From assembly GCA_003952965.2 (NCBI GenBank), contig CM025849.1, positions 13,370,334 through 13,434,333 on the forward strand: a stretch of DNA of 64,000 bases, read 5' to 3'. The position numbers were made by a program, and so were the translations under genes. Under the pieces are notes generated by a model that saw nothing but the letters and a program-made list of their open reading frames with translations, searched no databases and was not told the origin of the DNA. Below, in pieces: positions 48,667 through 60,950 of the stretch. How positions within the stretch are numbered: the stretch's first letter is position 1; every line of letters starts with the position of its first letter. Source of the DNA: Morella rubra. Its lineage: Eukaryota; Streptophyta; Magnoliopsida; Fagales; Myricaceae.

Positions 48667-50658
48667 AGAGTGCGTTTGGAAACCTTTTTTGTTTTCTGTT
48701 TCTGTTTTCATTTCAGTTTTTAAAGATTAAAATAAGTTTTATAATAAGGGCATGTTTGGCAAGAGCAATTTAGACTCATTTATTAAATTTTTTATTTAAT
48801 AATATTTTTATTTTGGTTAATGTTATATTTAAAAATAATAAAAAAATTTTAATTAATTTAAAAAAATACTAAAACTATAAAAAATCGAAAATTAAATTTT
48901 TTATAAACATTAAAAATATTAGAAAAAAATGAAAATAATATAAATAAAATTATTTTTATTTAAAATATTTTTTTCAAATATCATTATATTTAAAAAAATA
49001 ATGAAAAAATAATTTACAGAAATTAGGAAAATTTAAAAAAATTACAAAAAAAAAAAAAAAAAAAAACAAAATTAACTCAATAAAATACAAATATTTGAAA
49101 AAAATAGAATCAAAATTTATAATCACGGAAATTGGATAAAATGTATATAAAAAATTTTCAAAACTAATTAATTGCTATATAATTAAAATTAAAATTATCA
49201 AAAAAATTAAAAAATATTCAGAAAATATATCCAAATTATTACAAAATATTAAAAATATTGGAAAATTGTGGGTAAAATGTAAATGTAAAATTAATTATAA
49301 AAATTAAATAAAAATACTTAAAAAGAGAGAAATACATAAAATTCATTAAAATATTTATAAAATTTCAAAATTTAGAAAACATTTAAAAACATAATTTTGG
49401 AAATTCAATAAACTAAAAAAGACTGGATTAAATAGCAAAAATCAGAAAAAATTATAAATATTAAAAATAACTTACAGAAATTTATAATTGCACAAAAACT
49501 TAAACCAAAATTGGGCAACAAAGCCGGATGCTTCTAAAATAATAAAATTCACCAAATAAATATAAATAATTAATTAACTAAAAATGATAAAATAGATTAA
49601 AAAAATATTGGGCCATTTAGCAAAACAATTTAAAAAAATAAGAAAGTATATAAATTATAAAATATACAAAAATTAAGAAAAATTATCTAAATACTTAGAA
49701 AAACATAAAATATTAGAATATTAAAACATTAAAATTATTTTGAGACTAGCCACCCTGGTGAGGTGGCGCAGCTCCAATGGGGTCTCCCTCTGGGCACAAC
49801 CTCATAGAGATTGCGCAATTTTGGCTATTTTGGGTGGCCCCAATTTTAAAAGTTTTTGTAAATTAATTTTTTGTTTTTTATTTTATTGAATGTCAAAAAT
49901 AATTTTTTATTTTTTTAATTTTTAAAATTTATAATTCATTTTCTTATTTTAATAAATTTTTTGAATAATTTTTTTATTTTAATCTTCTATAGTATTCAAA
50001 ATATTTATTAACAACAAGAAAAGCAAGTATAAAATTTTTAAAATTTAAAATTAAATTTTGTGCTCTTTCAAATTTCTGTAAGTTATTTTTAATATTTATA
50101 ATTTTTTCTGATTTTTAAAATTAATCCTTTTTTAGTTTATTGAATTTCCAAAATTATGTTTTTAAATGTTTTCTAGAATTTTAAATTTTATAAATATTTT
50201 AATGAATTTTATGTATTTTTCTTTTTTTAAGTATTTTTATTGATTTTTATAATTAATTTTACTTTTACATTTTACCACAATTTTTAATTTTTTTTACAAT
50301 ATTTTGTAATAATTTGGATATTTTTTTTTTTTTTTTAATTTTAATTTTAATTTTATTTATAGCAATTAATTAGTTTGCGAAATTATTTTTTATATACATT
50401 TATCCGATTTCCGTGACTTATAAATTTTGATTCTATTTTTTTCAAATATTTGTATTTTATTGAGTTAATTTTGTTTTTTTAGATAATTTTATGTTTTTTT
50501 GTAATTTTTTTTAAAATTTCTAATTTCTGTAAATTATTTTTTCTCATTATTTTTTTAAATATAATGATATTTGAAAAATATTTTTAAATAATTTTATTTA
50601 TTTTTTTCATATTATTTTATTTTTTCTAATATTTTTAATATTTATAAAAAAAAAATTT

Positions 50659-50716
<58 letters not shown>

Positions 50717-50885
50717 TATTTTTAAATATAACATTAAAAAATTAAAAATATTATTAAATAAAAAATTAAATAAATTAGTCTAAACTGATCTTGCCAAACA
50801 TGCCCTTATTATAAAATTTATTTTAATCTTTAAAAACTAAAATAAAAAGAAAATAAAAAGGGTTTCAAACGCTCTCCTGAATTTC
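48667..50885. mobile_element. 2.2-kb AT-rich foldback element
   Basis: The two halves are inverted copies about a centre near 49,775. Around 49,385-49,490 and 50,060-50,165 the arms are almost identical. The outer ends share 'GCGTTTGGAAACC' (left) and its near inverse, and 'AAGGGCATGTTTGGCAAGA' lies inside each. The loop, about 49,745-49,845, is GC-rich (GGTGAGGTGGCGCAGC). No transposase or target duplication was found, so the superfamily is unclear. Confidence 0.75.
50661..50714. repeat. Poly-T run of 54
   Basis: An uninterrupted T run in the right arm of the foldback; the matching place in the left arm has no comparable A run. Its length is prone to sequencing error. Confidence 0.9.
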
Positions 50886-51260
50886 CAGTTTCGATTCCAA
50901 AACTAAATATTTGATTACGCGCCCACCCTTTTAAGTTTAACTCTCGTTAAGGAGTGCAAGAATTGACATTTTATGTTTGAAATATTTGGAATGTAAATAG
51001 ACATTTTGAAACTTAGGAAGATTGATTTTAAATTATAATCAAGGAGCTTACGGTAACATTACCCCATAATTATATCAAATAATATTGCTCGTCCTTCTTC
51101 CACAAATCCTGGCTCCGCCGCTAAGTCTTGGCCATTAAGACATGCACGTTGCCCGCGGCCGCAGGGGCCTGCCGAACGAGGGAGGTGGATTCCCCAAAGT
51201 CAAAGCCTTTAACTTGGCTTGCCAGTTCCCACCACGATTCCGTTTCCTCGAATCCAAAAT

Positions 51261-52664
51261 ATGTCTCTCCAAAACTTCCTCAAAAACCTCAAAACTATCA
51301 AAAGAGGTCATCCCCCAACAGTCTGCTCTAAACCCAACCAAGCGATTTCAGAAATCATCTCCAAAACCCTAAACACCTCAGCTCCCAAACCCGTCAACAC
51401 CACCACCTTCCTCGGCAATCTCAATCCCGCCACCCTCCTACACATTATAACGGACCCAGATCTCAAATCCTCAAAATGCTTACGTTTCTTCGACTTTCTC
51501 CTCCAGAATCAATCTCTCATGTCCTTCAAGCCCGACCTGGAAGCCCACTTGACCCTAACTCTCAGGCTTCTCAGAGAGAGAAGGTTCTCAGATGCTGAGA
51601 AAAAAATACAATCCGTTGCGGTTATCGAATATTCGACGTACCCATTTTCTGTCATTGCTCCAACGGTTGGGAATTGCTGCAATGATCCGAAAGTCGTGGC
51701 CAAGTTTTTCAATTCCATGCTCAAAGTTTATTCCGATTGTAGAATGTTCGACTTAGTTTCGGAAGTTTTCGATTATATGAAAATTAAGGGAATTGGGATG
51801 GATGAGAGGACGTGTACGGTACATTTACTCACCCTTAGAAGTGCTGATCTTTTGCAATGGGGTTTAGACTTCTTTTACCGGATGGTCGAGTCGGATGTTG
51901 AGGTTTCTGTGTATTCTTTGACTGTTATGGTGGACTGGTTTTGTAGGAGTGGTGAGGTCAAGAGGGGTAGGGAATTGGTGGAGGAGATGATTGGTAGAGG
52001 AATTAAACCAAATAGCGTCACGTTCAATGTAATGCTAAATGCTTGTGCTAAGAGATGGGATTTTGTGGAGTTGGATACGGTTTTGCTTTTGATGGAGAAG
52101 GAAGGAGTGGAATTCAACGACAAAACATATAAAATCTTGATAGAGGGGTTCACGAGTTTCGGCGAGTTCGACCAAGCTAAGAAATTGGTCTGGGAAATGC
52201 ATGACAAAGGCTTAAAAGTGGACACTTACTTGTGCAATTTGATTATTAGTGGCTATAGCAGACTAGGGTTCATGGATAGTGCACAGTCCGTGTTTGATGA
52301 ACTGACCGAAAGAAGAATCTTTCCTAATTATGACACGTACTGGGCTCTGATAAGTGGTTTTTGCAAGGCTGGAGAAATGGGACGGGCTATGGCATATGTT
52401 AACAAGATGCACGCGGAAGGGATAGAACTGGACAGCGTTATGTTTAACACGTTAATTGATGGTCTTTGCAAGGAAGGGATGGTTGATGAAGCTTTTGAGT
52501 TGCAAGTTTTGATGGAGAACAAAGGATTGATTGCTGATTTATCGGTGTGTGAGAAGATAATGAGCGGGCTATGCAAAATGAATCGGGCTGAGGAAGCAAA
52601 GAGGCTGCTGAACGTGATGGTTAAAAGGGGAGCAAGCTCGGTAATCGCGAGGTTCACTGCTTGA
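51261..52664 (+). CDS. P-class pentatricopeptide repeat protein
   Basis: An intronless gene of 467 residues, likely an RNA-binding protein that acts on mitochondrial or plastid transcripts. Nine consecutive 35-residue PPR motifs run from residue 150 to 464 with no gap, ending three residues before the stop. Typical helix-A words include FNTLIDGLCKEG (395) and YWALISGFCKAG (360). No E, E+, DYW or SMR extension follows, so it is P-class, which usually serves RNA stability, splicing or translation rather than editing. The Lys/Ser/Thr-rich, acid-poor N-terminus (MSLQNFLKNLKTIKRGH) fits an organelle-targeting peptide. The ATG at 51,261 is the first in this frame; an upstream in-frame TTG was not used. 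Codon use is intact, and no frameshift is seen. The exact orthologue is not identified. Confidence 0.93.
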   Translation: MSLQNFLKNLKTIKRGHPPTVCSKPNQAISEIISKTLNTSAPKPVNTTTFLGNLNPATLLHIITDPDLKSSKCLRFFDFLLQNQSLMSFKPDLEAHLTLTLRLLRERRFSDAEKKIQSVAVIEYSTYPFSVIAPTVGNCCNDPKVVAKFFNSMLKVYSDCRMFDLVSEVFDYMKIKGIGMDERTCTVHLLTLRSADLLQWGLDFFYRMVESDVEVSVYSLTVMVDWFCRSGEVKRGRELVEEMIGRGIKPNSVTFNVMLNACAKRWDFVELDTVLLLMEKEGVEFNDKTYKILIEGFTSFGEFDQAKKLVWEMHDKGLKVDTYLCNLIISGYSRLGFMDSAQSVFDELTERRIFPNYDTYWALISGFCKAGEMGRAMAYVNKMHAEGIELDSVMFNTLIDGLCKEGMVDEAFELQVLMENKGLIADLSVCEKIMSGLCKMNRAEEAKRLLNVMVKRGASSVIARFTA

Positions 52665-53831
52665 ATTAACATATGAGGTGAACACTGAACAGGGTTTTTT
52701 TTGGTGGAAGGCAAGGGCCGCACGAGTTCTAACCTTGATGTAGAGAAAGAGGGAATGGAAGGAACGAGCATGATTTGTGCTGTTTGGTGCCTTGATTGAG
52801 CACTATCGAAAGGATGGAATACAAAGGCAGCCCGGCAAGAAGCACTTGTAGATAAGAACAAAAATGGGGCTTCTACCTGCGCTGGACTGTATTTTAGATA
52901 TCCATTGGGAACTATTTTTGCTGCCCAAGGCGGAGGATCATCTGTGACATGCCTAACCTGATATGTGGATGCACAAGTGGTGAAGTTTCGATGCTGGACA
53001 GAGGAGTGGAGGTTGGATGAAGCTTTGGAAATGTGTTGTTGGTGAGATTTTGGAGGAGCCAGGAAGTGTAACAAAACCTCCATTACAATCATTCCTCATG
53101 GATTTCACTCTGCTCAAAATCTACGACAGCTCCGCAAGGTGGCATTGATCGTGGGATATCGTTGAGAAATAGAAAGGATTAGGATTTGTTGTCCGCACAT
53201 CCTTCTGAGTAGTCACAACAGTTGGATTTTGGTACTGACCTGGATAAGCATGAGTATAAATGGTATAAGCATTATGGATAACGGTACCCTGCAAAATTTG
53301 GGGTAAAATTTTCTACAACTGACAATAAATTATTTTATTACTTTGCATCAGAATTTTATTATTTTTGTTATGTTACGTCCACCACATATTGATTTAGATG
53401 TTTTGCACCTTTCGTTCGTTCCGTCAAATTCTGTTGTGTCACATAAAATAAGTTTTTTGGCTTTTATTCCCATCATTTCTTTTTACAGTAACTATTTTAT
53501 ATGGGTAAAATTTATAAATTTCAGATGCCAACAAATTAATTTCTGTTAAAATTAAAGTACAAAGTGATTAAAATAATAATTGGGAGTGCGATTAAAATGC
53601 ATTTATTCTTCTTGCCTTTTTTTTTAACTTCTTTTTTTACTGCAAAACGAGAATAATGAGCGTCGGTGTTTTCGTGTACTCAACTGGCTTTAGTGCAATT
53701 CTTCCTGTACATGGTATTACACAAGGGCAGAAACGGAAGTGCCACAAAAGTTTGCGACTAAATTGGACCTCTCGACGAAACTGAAACAACCCTAGTAAAC
53801 CCACCAAACGTTTTGACCACCAAACCTTCAT
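52665..53831. other. Intergenic region after the PPR gene
   Basis: The first ~600 bp is GC-richer and may be the PPR 3' UTR or a decayed extension of its neighbour; a long minus-strand frame here is antisense to the PPR gene and shows no known protein. The rest is AT-rich and featureless. Confidence 0.5.
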
Positions 53832-54057
53832 ATGAAAAGCCCAAAAGCTCCAACAACGAAGGTCTTGTTGCTCCTCGGCATTGTCCTCCTTCGGCCTCGC
53901 CGCAGCTAATGTACAAGCAATTCTCTCTGCAGAAGTTCTTGCAAAAAATCCGGCGCCAATTGCCGCATTCCCTTGGGCTACTCAGCTTATTGTTTCAACC
54001 GCTATTAACATTGTGTACGGAACTGGAGTTTGTGATCTTATATGGCTAGTAGCATGA
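53832..54057 (+). pseudogene. Small membrane-protein-like ORF with one frameshift
   Basis: ATG at 53,832 opens MKSPKAPTTKVLLLLGIVL, which looks like a signal peptide or membrane start. The frame closes within a few codons, but a one-base shift near 53,888 gives FGLAAANVQAIL and a further hydrophobic run to a TGA at 54,055. Both halves are hydrophobic and free of stops, which suggests a broken small gene or an error in the assembly. I do not recognise the family. Confidence 0.3.
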
Positions 54058-54493
54058 GTTTATTCTTGGGGCAACTCATGCCCTAAAAGCTGCATGAGTT
54101 TTTTCTTTCTTTCTTTTTTTCCCAGCGAGTACCTTGAGTTTATTCATTAAGCCAAGTGATGGTATACTTTGAAACTAATCAGACGGGCCTATAAATTTAC
54201 CTTTTTTATGCAGAACCGAAGCTGAGAAGAATTAAGGTGCAAAGTAGACTGAAAAATGTAACCAACAGCTTAGAATCAGAGGATATATTTTCATTTTTGT
54301 CCAACATATTTTGTAGCGTCAAACATCTTCTCTAGAGTTACCAAACCAATCCATCCTGATGCAAGAAACAAAATATTCTATATGCTTTTTCGCCCTTTTT
54401 TTCTTTTTGCTCCGTGAGTAACAGAGCAAAGCTATTGTATATACTCGGTGTATTTCTATTGTGAGAACTGGAAGAATAACGAAATCAAAAGTG
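54058..54493. other. Intergenic region and 3' UTR of the hydrolase gene
   Basis: AT-rich, with no gene seen. It should contain the 3' UTR of the minus-strand hydrolase gene. Confidence 0.5.
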
Positions 54494-57400
54494 TTACCTC
54501 TTCATGGAAGGATCACTAAGTACTATCTCTTCCTGCTCTTCAGTCTCTCCCTGCTCTTTTGAATCACCTTCTACCGGCATTTGAGCTATTTCTATGTTAT
54601 TTTGGAGTGGGCCTTGTGGAGTTCCGAAAAGTGTAGTGAATATCTGCCGATGGCATTCATCGCAAAAGTAAATATAGGTAAAATGACCTTCATACGGAAG
54701 CTTATGTACTGCAACTCCTGGTAGAACCCGGTGCACAAAATCAGTCATTGATGGTGGGACAACGCTATCATCCATGCCCTGTCGATCATTGAATTTTCCC
54801 CTTTTTCAGATAGACAACAAAGGATCCCATAAAGAAAAAATTGTTGGTAGCAAATACATGAGACCTCTAATTTAATACATATATAGGTTCTGTTTGATCT
54901 CACCTACCATTTTCCTTCAAGATTCATTTTCTAACTGTAACAACTACGCTAGCAATGTTTTCACTGACATCTACTTTTCCTTTCTGCCCGATTGTATGTT
55001 TGATTATCCATCCTCCATGCGCAATCTTTCTGCCCATAGTATTTCCACATAATAGATATTCTGGTTATCGCCTCAACTTATTAAAGAAGTTACACTACAT
55101 CCATAAAAAATTCTCAAGAGGGTCTCAAGCAATGAATAAGCAGACAATTGTAAGCTGATTATTTCCTAGGTTATCTTTTAAAGTAATTAATCATTAGAAA
55201 TGGAGAGCATCGAGATGTCACTGACCTGCCATATGTGTATCGGACCAAGGAAGCCTGTATATTCGTCTTTGGCCTCGGTGAGCACAGACTTGAGCCAATT
55301 GAGCATGCCTTTCCCTCGCTGTTTCTTCTGTAATTTAAGATCTGTAAGGCTGAAACCCCAATTTGAGACCTGTAAAACAGCTTCCTCCACAAAGGGTTTT
55401 GCATTTCCCTGCCTAATTGATTCTTCCAAATCCCTTTGCCAGAATTCTTCATAGACTGGATCCTCTATCAAAGCTCTATCCTAGAAAGGCCGGAAATACA
55501 TTTTATGAGGAGTGATACAATTAAAATAGTTCTCTATCGGACATCTAAGGATGCAAAAGTTGAAATGGAGCCAAATTGTTCAATTAGATTCAAATGGAGT
55601 GGTTGATCTTGGACAACTCCAATCACATATTATACCAAAGGTGTTGCACCCTTTTCTCGAACTAATTGGAAGCAGGAGCGTCAATGCTCTTCAACCATAG
55701 AACATATCACAGGTACCAAATTCACTGCATCAAATGCTGTCACCATACTATAGGATCCTTCTTATATGCAAACAGCGCAACGCCAAACTGACTTAAAAAC
55801 ACAGCCAAGATCTCTCAACTGTGTACAATTTCCCTTTCAATATACCAAGAGTAATTTCATTTCACTGAAACTACGAGTGCACCTTTATGGACACAGGGAA
55901 GAAAAATGAAAAGGAGATGAAATGGCAACCAGTAAAAAATATCAAAGAGTAGGGAAGGTCTAGAGATCAAGAAAAGCAATAATTGATGCTTAAATATCTC
56001 ACCCTCTTTCCCAATGACATTGACATCCACTTATCAATCTGACCATGCTTTCCAGACAAGAAGTTTCGGCGGTAGAAGTAAGCGAGAAATCTAGGGAACC
56101 TCCGAGCTAAAAAGTACATAAATTTCCTCTTCCGTGTCCAGCAACCCCAGGTTTTACGTCTCTCTTCCTTAGTCATGATTGGATCATATGGGTTAACCAT
56201 TGGAGCAAACATGGCTGCACCTGGGATAATATACAAAAAGTCTCAGTTTCCTCTACCGAAAGACAACTAGTTATGGATAAGGGCCATGTGCAGGAATGTT
56301 CTAGCATCTTGCTGAACTTAGAAAATACTGGCTTGTAAATTCATATCCTTGACGCACTTGTCTTAGTAAAGAAATTTACCATGTAAGGATGTTGCATGTT
56401 AATATTGGTTACCAAAGTTTACCAACGCCTTGCCGCTATTTCATGTAGTCATCAGTGCACTCAAATCAATCACTCTATATCAATCCTTAATACGATGCTA
56501 CTCATAGTCTAACACTTGTGAATATTGTCGTTTCCTCTGCTGTTCTTTATTAACAGCTTTTCTGGCCACTGCATTTTTCACTCATGCTTTCCACCTAATC
56601 CAAAATCTACTGCCCTTTTTTAGCAATGTTACAATATGAAAAGAAAACAAACCTTTCTTCTTCTGATCACTAATAACACCATGGTTTAACTTTACTCACG
56701 GAAATAGTCAAACGCAAATCTTTCAATCCTTTTGTTCTTTAACAGGAAATGTCTTTGACCAGATTCTTTTTTGCATTTCACCAACAGGAACTTAAAAAAA
56801 CGAAAAAAAAAAAAGAGCCTCATTTTCCACCACTTTACCCAGCATGACAAAATATAATTACCACTATATTGTCTTTCTACTTTTCACAGGGACCAATCTC
56901 CATCTTTAAAAAAACTATCAATCAGAAATAATTGTTCAAAGGAAAATGGAACAAGCATTTGAGTTGTATAGGTTATTAATATCTAATATACCTTCACTGA
57001 TAAGAAATTAAATATCCCCATCACTAAAGCATGAAACATGATCACCATTAAATGAGATTAGAATTCCTTCAAAGAGAATGTCATTGGTTAGGAAGGTTCC
57101 ACCTTCCAGCCAAGCTAAACTGATCCAAACAGATGTTGGATAGAAAAAGTAAGAGTCGGATTAGTACCAGCAAGTCTATCAGGAATGTATCTGAGTGCAG
57201 CCCAAGCATGTATGCTTCCGCTAGAGTATCCCAAAACCCAGAACTTATCATTGATTCCAACAGCATTTGCTAACAGTAATATGTCCATTGCTGATGACTT
57301 AAGGTTCCTTTTTGTGTGAGGATCACTCTCGCCAAAACCAGGAAGATCATATGTTAGCAAGCGTATGCCAAACTCTTCCAGCAGTGAAGCCTTAAGTCCA

Positions 57401-59187
57401 GGTATTCCTAATAAAAAATATGATACATTAGCTAAAATATTCAAATTGTGTGGCAAGTATACATGGCAACAAATGTTTCTCAGAATAAACTGGCAAGCCA
57501 TACAGATTACAACCTGCAAGCCTGGAGGAAAGGAAAGTATGTGGAGCAATCATAGAAAATCTAGCTCTGTCAGCTGAAACACCTTGCTCCTTGTATGCCA
57601 TGTATCTGCCATCTGGAAGCACCACAAGTTTAGCGCTAGGAGGATGTAAGTACACTTTCTTCGCCAACGGGATGGAGGAAGTACTCTTCTCCGTGCTTAT
57701 GTTCAAGGCTGCAGATCAATTAACCATATCAGCCGGCATAGCTTAAAGGAAAAAATAGTTAATGTTCTAGAACACATACAAGAACATACATACAAATAGC
57801 TTGCAAACATACATATAGATGCAAAACTGCATCTAGCAGAAAAAAAAATCTATAGAACACAGGTAGTGCTTAATAATGGTACAGAGTGTGAGATGTTGGA
57901 GAAAAGCAAAAACCACCACGCATAAGGGAACGGATGCAGAATAACCTCGGAACAAAACAAGTTAGACGAACTAGCGTTGAACACTTAGAAAATATTTATC
58001 ATTTTACGGACCATCCATTTTTTGTTTCTCCATTGAAGAGCCAGTTTCACATCAAACATCGTCACCACGAATCAATTGAGTATTCAATTGACAAGTGACA
58101 TTAGCTGAAATTCCATATCTTGGCTCTAGAGGCTAATGGTTGGCTCACAGTACCAAAAAGCTATCCACATTACTAAAAGCCATTTCTCAAAATGTTGCCC
58201 ATGAGGAGTTTTTTTTTTTTTTGGTTGTTGGTGGGGGGGGGGGGGGGGGGGGGGGGAGGAGCTTATTTTCCAAACAAAATACTGTTTTGTGAGAAGCTAC
58301 TAATACAGTGCAATCAAGACTTAGAGGACAACATTTCAGAACACGAGTAGAACATGGAAAAGATTGAACACAATTATTATCGATAAGACTGACAAGAAGT
58401 GAAGTTCTCTAACTCCGAAGGATTCTTGGCAAATCCTCCAGCACAATCATGCATATCAGAACAACTGCCAGTTTATACAAAGCGAACACCAGTTCTACAC
58501 TCCTAAGCATTAAAATACAGACGAATAGGAAATTCTCAACTCTTTCGCATACGCTTCAGACTAAGTCCTTCATAGAAAAAACGAAGAACAAATTTTTAAA
58601 AAAGACTAATTTGCTTTCGCTTCTTCAGTTGAATGAAGTGATTCAGTTTCTTAGATCCCGAACTAAAATTAAATCTAAAACTTAGTACTCTCCACGTTAG
58701 CTTACATTTAAAGCGGTAACCAAACAGAGCATAGCCCCACCAAGCAAAGAACGTTCACACCCCGTCATCTTTTCCCACAAATTTTTGCGTTACTCAGCAA
58801 CCATACAGTTCAAAACACCAATATACCTGCAAATGCGACAGCGGAGACGAAGAATACCACCGCCCATACGTGCAAAGGTTCCTTATCCTCCGGTATGAAT
58901 CCGTTGAACACTCTCAGCTTCTGGCAGACCCTCTTAAGAGGCCCCCCGATCCTCCTCCGAACGAATGAAGAGCACTTCCCGAAGTTCCTGCCGATGTACG
59001 AGTCCTCCTTCACAAGACTCTGCCGCACTACATCCCTGCACCCCTTCCCGAACGCCACCGCTATCTCCGCTGTCGCCTTGAGAAACTCCGCTATGTGATC
59101 CGCCAAGCCCTCCGGCGGGTAGTTCCCGTCGGCATAAGTGGCGGAGTACGACAATCCGGGGTCGCTTCGATTAGTCTCCGACGACAT
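54494..59187 (-). CDS. Membrane-anchored alpha/beta hydrolase, six exons
   Basis: Coding exons on the minus strand: 59,187-58,827; 57,708-57,514; 57,407-57,168; 56,220-56,003; 55,480-55,226; 54,778-54,494. All five introns are GT-AG and the phases join exactly, giving 517 residues. Residues 105-121 (LHVWAVVFFVSAVAFAA) form one membrane segment after a soluble N-terminus. The hydrolase fold follows: a strand around PDGRYMAYKEQG (152-163), FLSSR near the oxyanion region, YDLPGFGESDPH (205-216), nucleophile elbow GYSSG with Ser247, acid in GMDDSVVP (Asp427) and EGH with His455. All three catalytic residues are present, so it is probably an active esterase- or lipase-like enzyme; the substrate is unknown, as for most of this plant family. 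The reading frame stays open upstream of the ATG at 59,187, but no earlier ATG occurs. Confidence 0.9.
58233..58256. repeat. Run of 24 G in hydrolase intron 1
   Basis: It lies next to a T run, on the plus strand, so the transcript would carry C. Length is uncertain for technical reasons. Confidence 0.85.
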
Positions 59188-60100
59188 CTTCGGACGGGTT
59201 CTAGAAGAGCAGATGCATTGTAGTATTAGCACTGTTAATAGGGAAGAGATTGGAGTTCGGAAAGGTTTGTGGAAAGCTGGAAATGCGAGTAGAAAAAGTT
59301 GGGGGGGGGAACTGATTACTGAATTCGAGAAAAGGGGAAAAAGCTTGACTGGAGACGCAAGAGAAGGGAAAGGGAATTTCCTTAGGGAGGGGGACCAAAA
59401 GGTTGACAAAAGAAAGGGCACCAAAAGGTGGTCCAGAGAAAGAGTGCGGAAGGTCGAAGTAGACTTCGATGGACGTGGAAATTCTGGTGGAACTTCAGTA
59501 CGACGGAGTTGAGGAAAGATAGTGGAGATGGACGGCGGGGCATCCTCCACGTGGAGCGGCCGTTATGTCAGAGAGCAGACCGATACCTACCGGCGTCCCC
59601 AGCGGTTGGATTCTCTGTCCTTTGCTATCGTCGCTACGGGTGTGCGTTGGCCACGTCAGACATACAACAAAGAATGTGACCCCCGTGGTCCCGGAAGGCA
59701 TCGGAGGTAGCATGATCAATAATATAAGGGGAAGAAACTTAGGAGTAAACTTTATGTGCTTGTCTAGGGATAATTAAAATTTTCTTCTTATAATTTTAAT
59801 TTATTTTTTAAATAAAATATAAATCTGTATGTGGTATGAATACCAACCAATTATTTTATTAAGCAAATACGGGTTTTGTGAATATTTAGATTATAATAAT
59901 AAAAGAATATTCTTCATTAAATTTCTAATGAGTTGCTCAAAAAGAAAAATAAATCATGTATATATGGTTACGTACTAGATTATACATGATGCTACATGGT
60001 TAGTAGCAAATTCATGGATGAAACAAGGAATTGATTATTGGGGATTAATTATATATTAAAAAAATATTTTAGGAGACCAAAATAAATAAAACATAAATTA
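59188..60100. other. Hydrolase 5' UTR and promoter region, then AT-rich spacer
   Basis: The first 350-500 bp upstream of the hydrolase ATG is CT-rich on the coding strand and GC-richer, as expected for a 5' UTR and proximal promoter. No clear TATA box was found. Beyond about 59,760 the sequence becomes AT-rich without a gene. Confidence 0.4.
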
Positions 60101-60104
60101 TGGT

Positions 60105-60950
60105 CAAAATTCATTAAAATGCTAAAAAAATATGTACTTTTTTTAGCCAATTTTGACAGGGTTGGGGGGCCAAGGCCAACCCTTGGCTTCGTCCTTGAGC
60201 AAAATTGAAGAAAATTCATAGCTAACTCTATATTTATAGATTAAAATCAATTTAGTACTCATAATTATCAAAATTACAATTTAATTACGAGTATGAAATT
60301 AAAAATTATTAATATATTACCTCTGTCCAAATCAATCATTTTGATAATTACAAATACAAAATTGATTTTTGTACATAGACACGAGAGTATTGACTTTTTT
60401 CACAAATTTATCTATACGTGACCAAAAAAATAAAAGCAGAATATGTTACTGATCATTTTGGTCACCTCATTTGATCACAGGAAAAGTACAAATAATATCA
60501 CACCGACATTTATGGGGGCACATGCACTAAAATCCGATCATGCCACGTCTTTTTTTTTTTTTTTTTTACTCTATCCACTTTTTTGTTTTTTAAAAGGCCT
60601 CACTCTTATCTTATCTCTTCCTTATTTAGAGGTCACTATTATTGATGTTATAAATAACGTGTGGTGAACTTTTTCTTTACGTGGCGTTTTATGTGGAAGA
60701 GTTCAAAACTCAAATTCTCCTAGATGTGTACATATATTGGTTTCTTTCCTCAAAAAAAATTTGGGATTAAATTATACCGTATAATTTAAAGAAATAGATG
60801 CGATAAGTGACAGTAAAGATTATCACGTTAAAATTTGAGATGATCGCACCACAACATTGACATATATATTCAAATATATTCCTTAGATGGTAATGTATTT
60901 TTTATAAAATGGTCCACTAAATGACGTTAATTTAAAGCGATATGACTTTA
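60105..60950. repeat. ~800-bp dispersed direct repeat, first copy
   Basis: This matches 63,235-63,920 in the same orientation: shared words include AAAATGCTAAAAAAATATGT, TTGGCTTCGTC, CTTTACGTGGCGTTTTATGT and AATGGTCCACT. Each contains a block that looks like a promoter or leader, but I see no gene. The type is not identified. Confidence 0.65.

Noticed and set aside
48667-50885. Foldback as a scaffold or matrix attachment region
   Set aside because: AT-richness alone cannot show this; the inverted arms and shared ends point to a transposon-type origin.
51219-51260. Upstream TTG start for the PPR protein
   Set aside because: Plant nuclear genes start at ATG; the first in-frame ATG is at 51,261 and already gives a targeting-like N-terminus.
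52328-53092. 254-codon ORF on the minus strand
   Set aside because: About half lies antisense to the PPR gene and the rest is non-coding; no recognisable domains and no ATG-supported gene structure.
58233-58256. G24 run as a regulatory quadruplex
   Set aside because: Possible in principle, but homopolymers next to a T run inside an intron are more easily explained by slippage or sequencing error.
59185-59550. In-frame N-terminal extension of the hydrolase
   Set aside because: It starts at GTG, has no ATG before 59,187, and is low-complexity Ser/Pro/Phe/Leu translated from a CT-rich 5' UTR.
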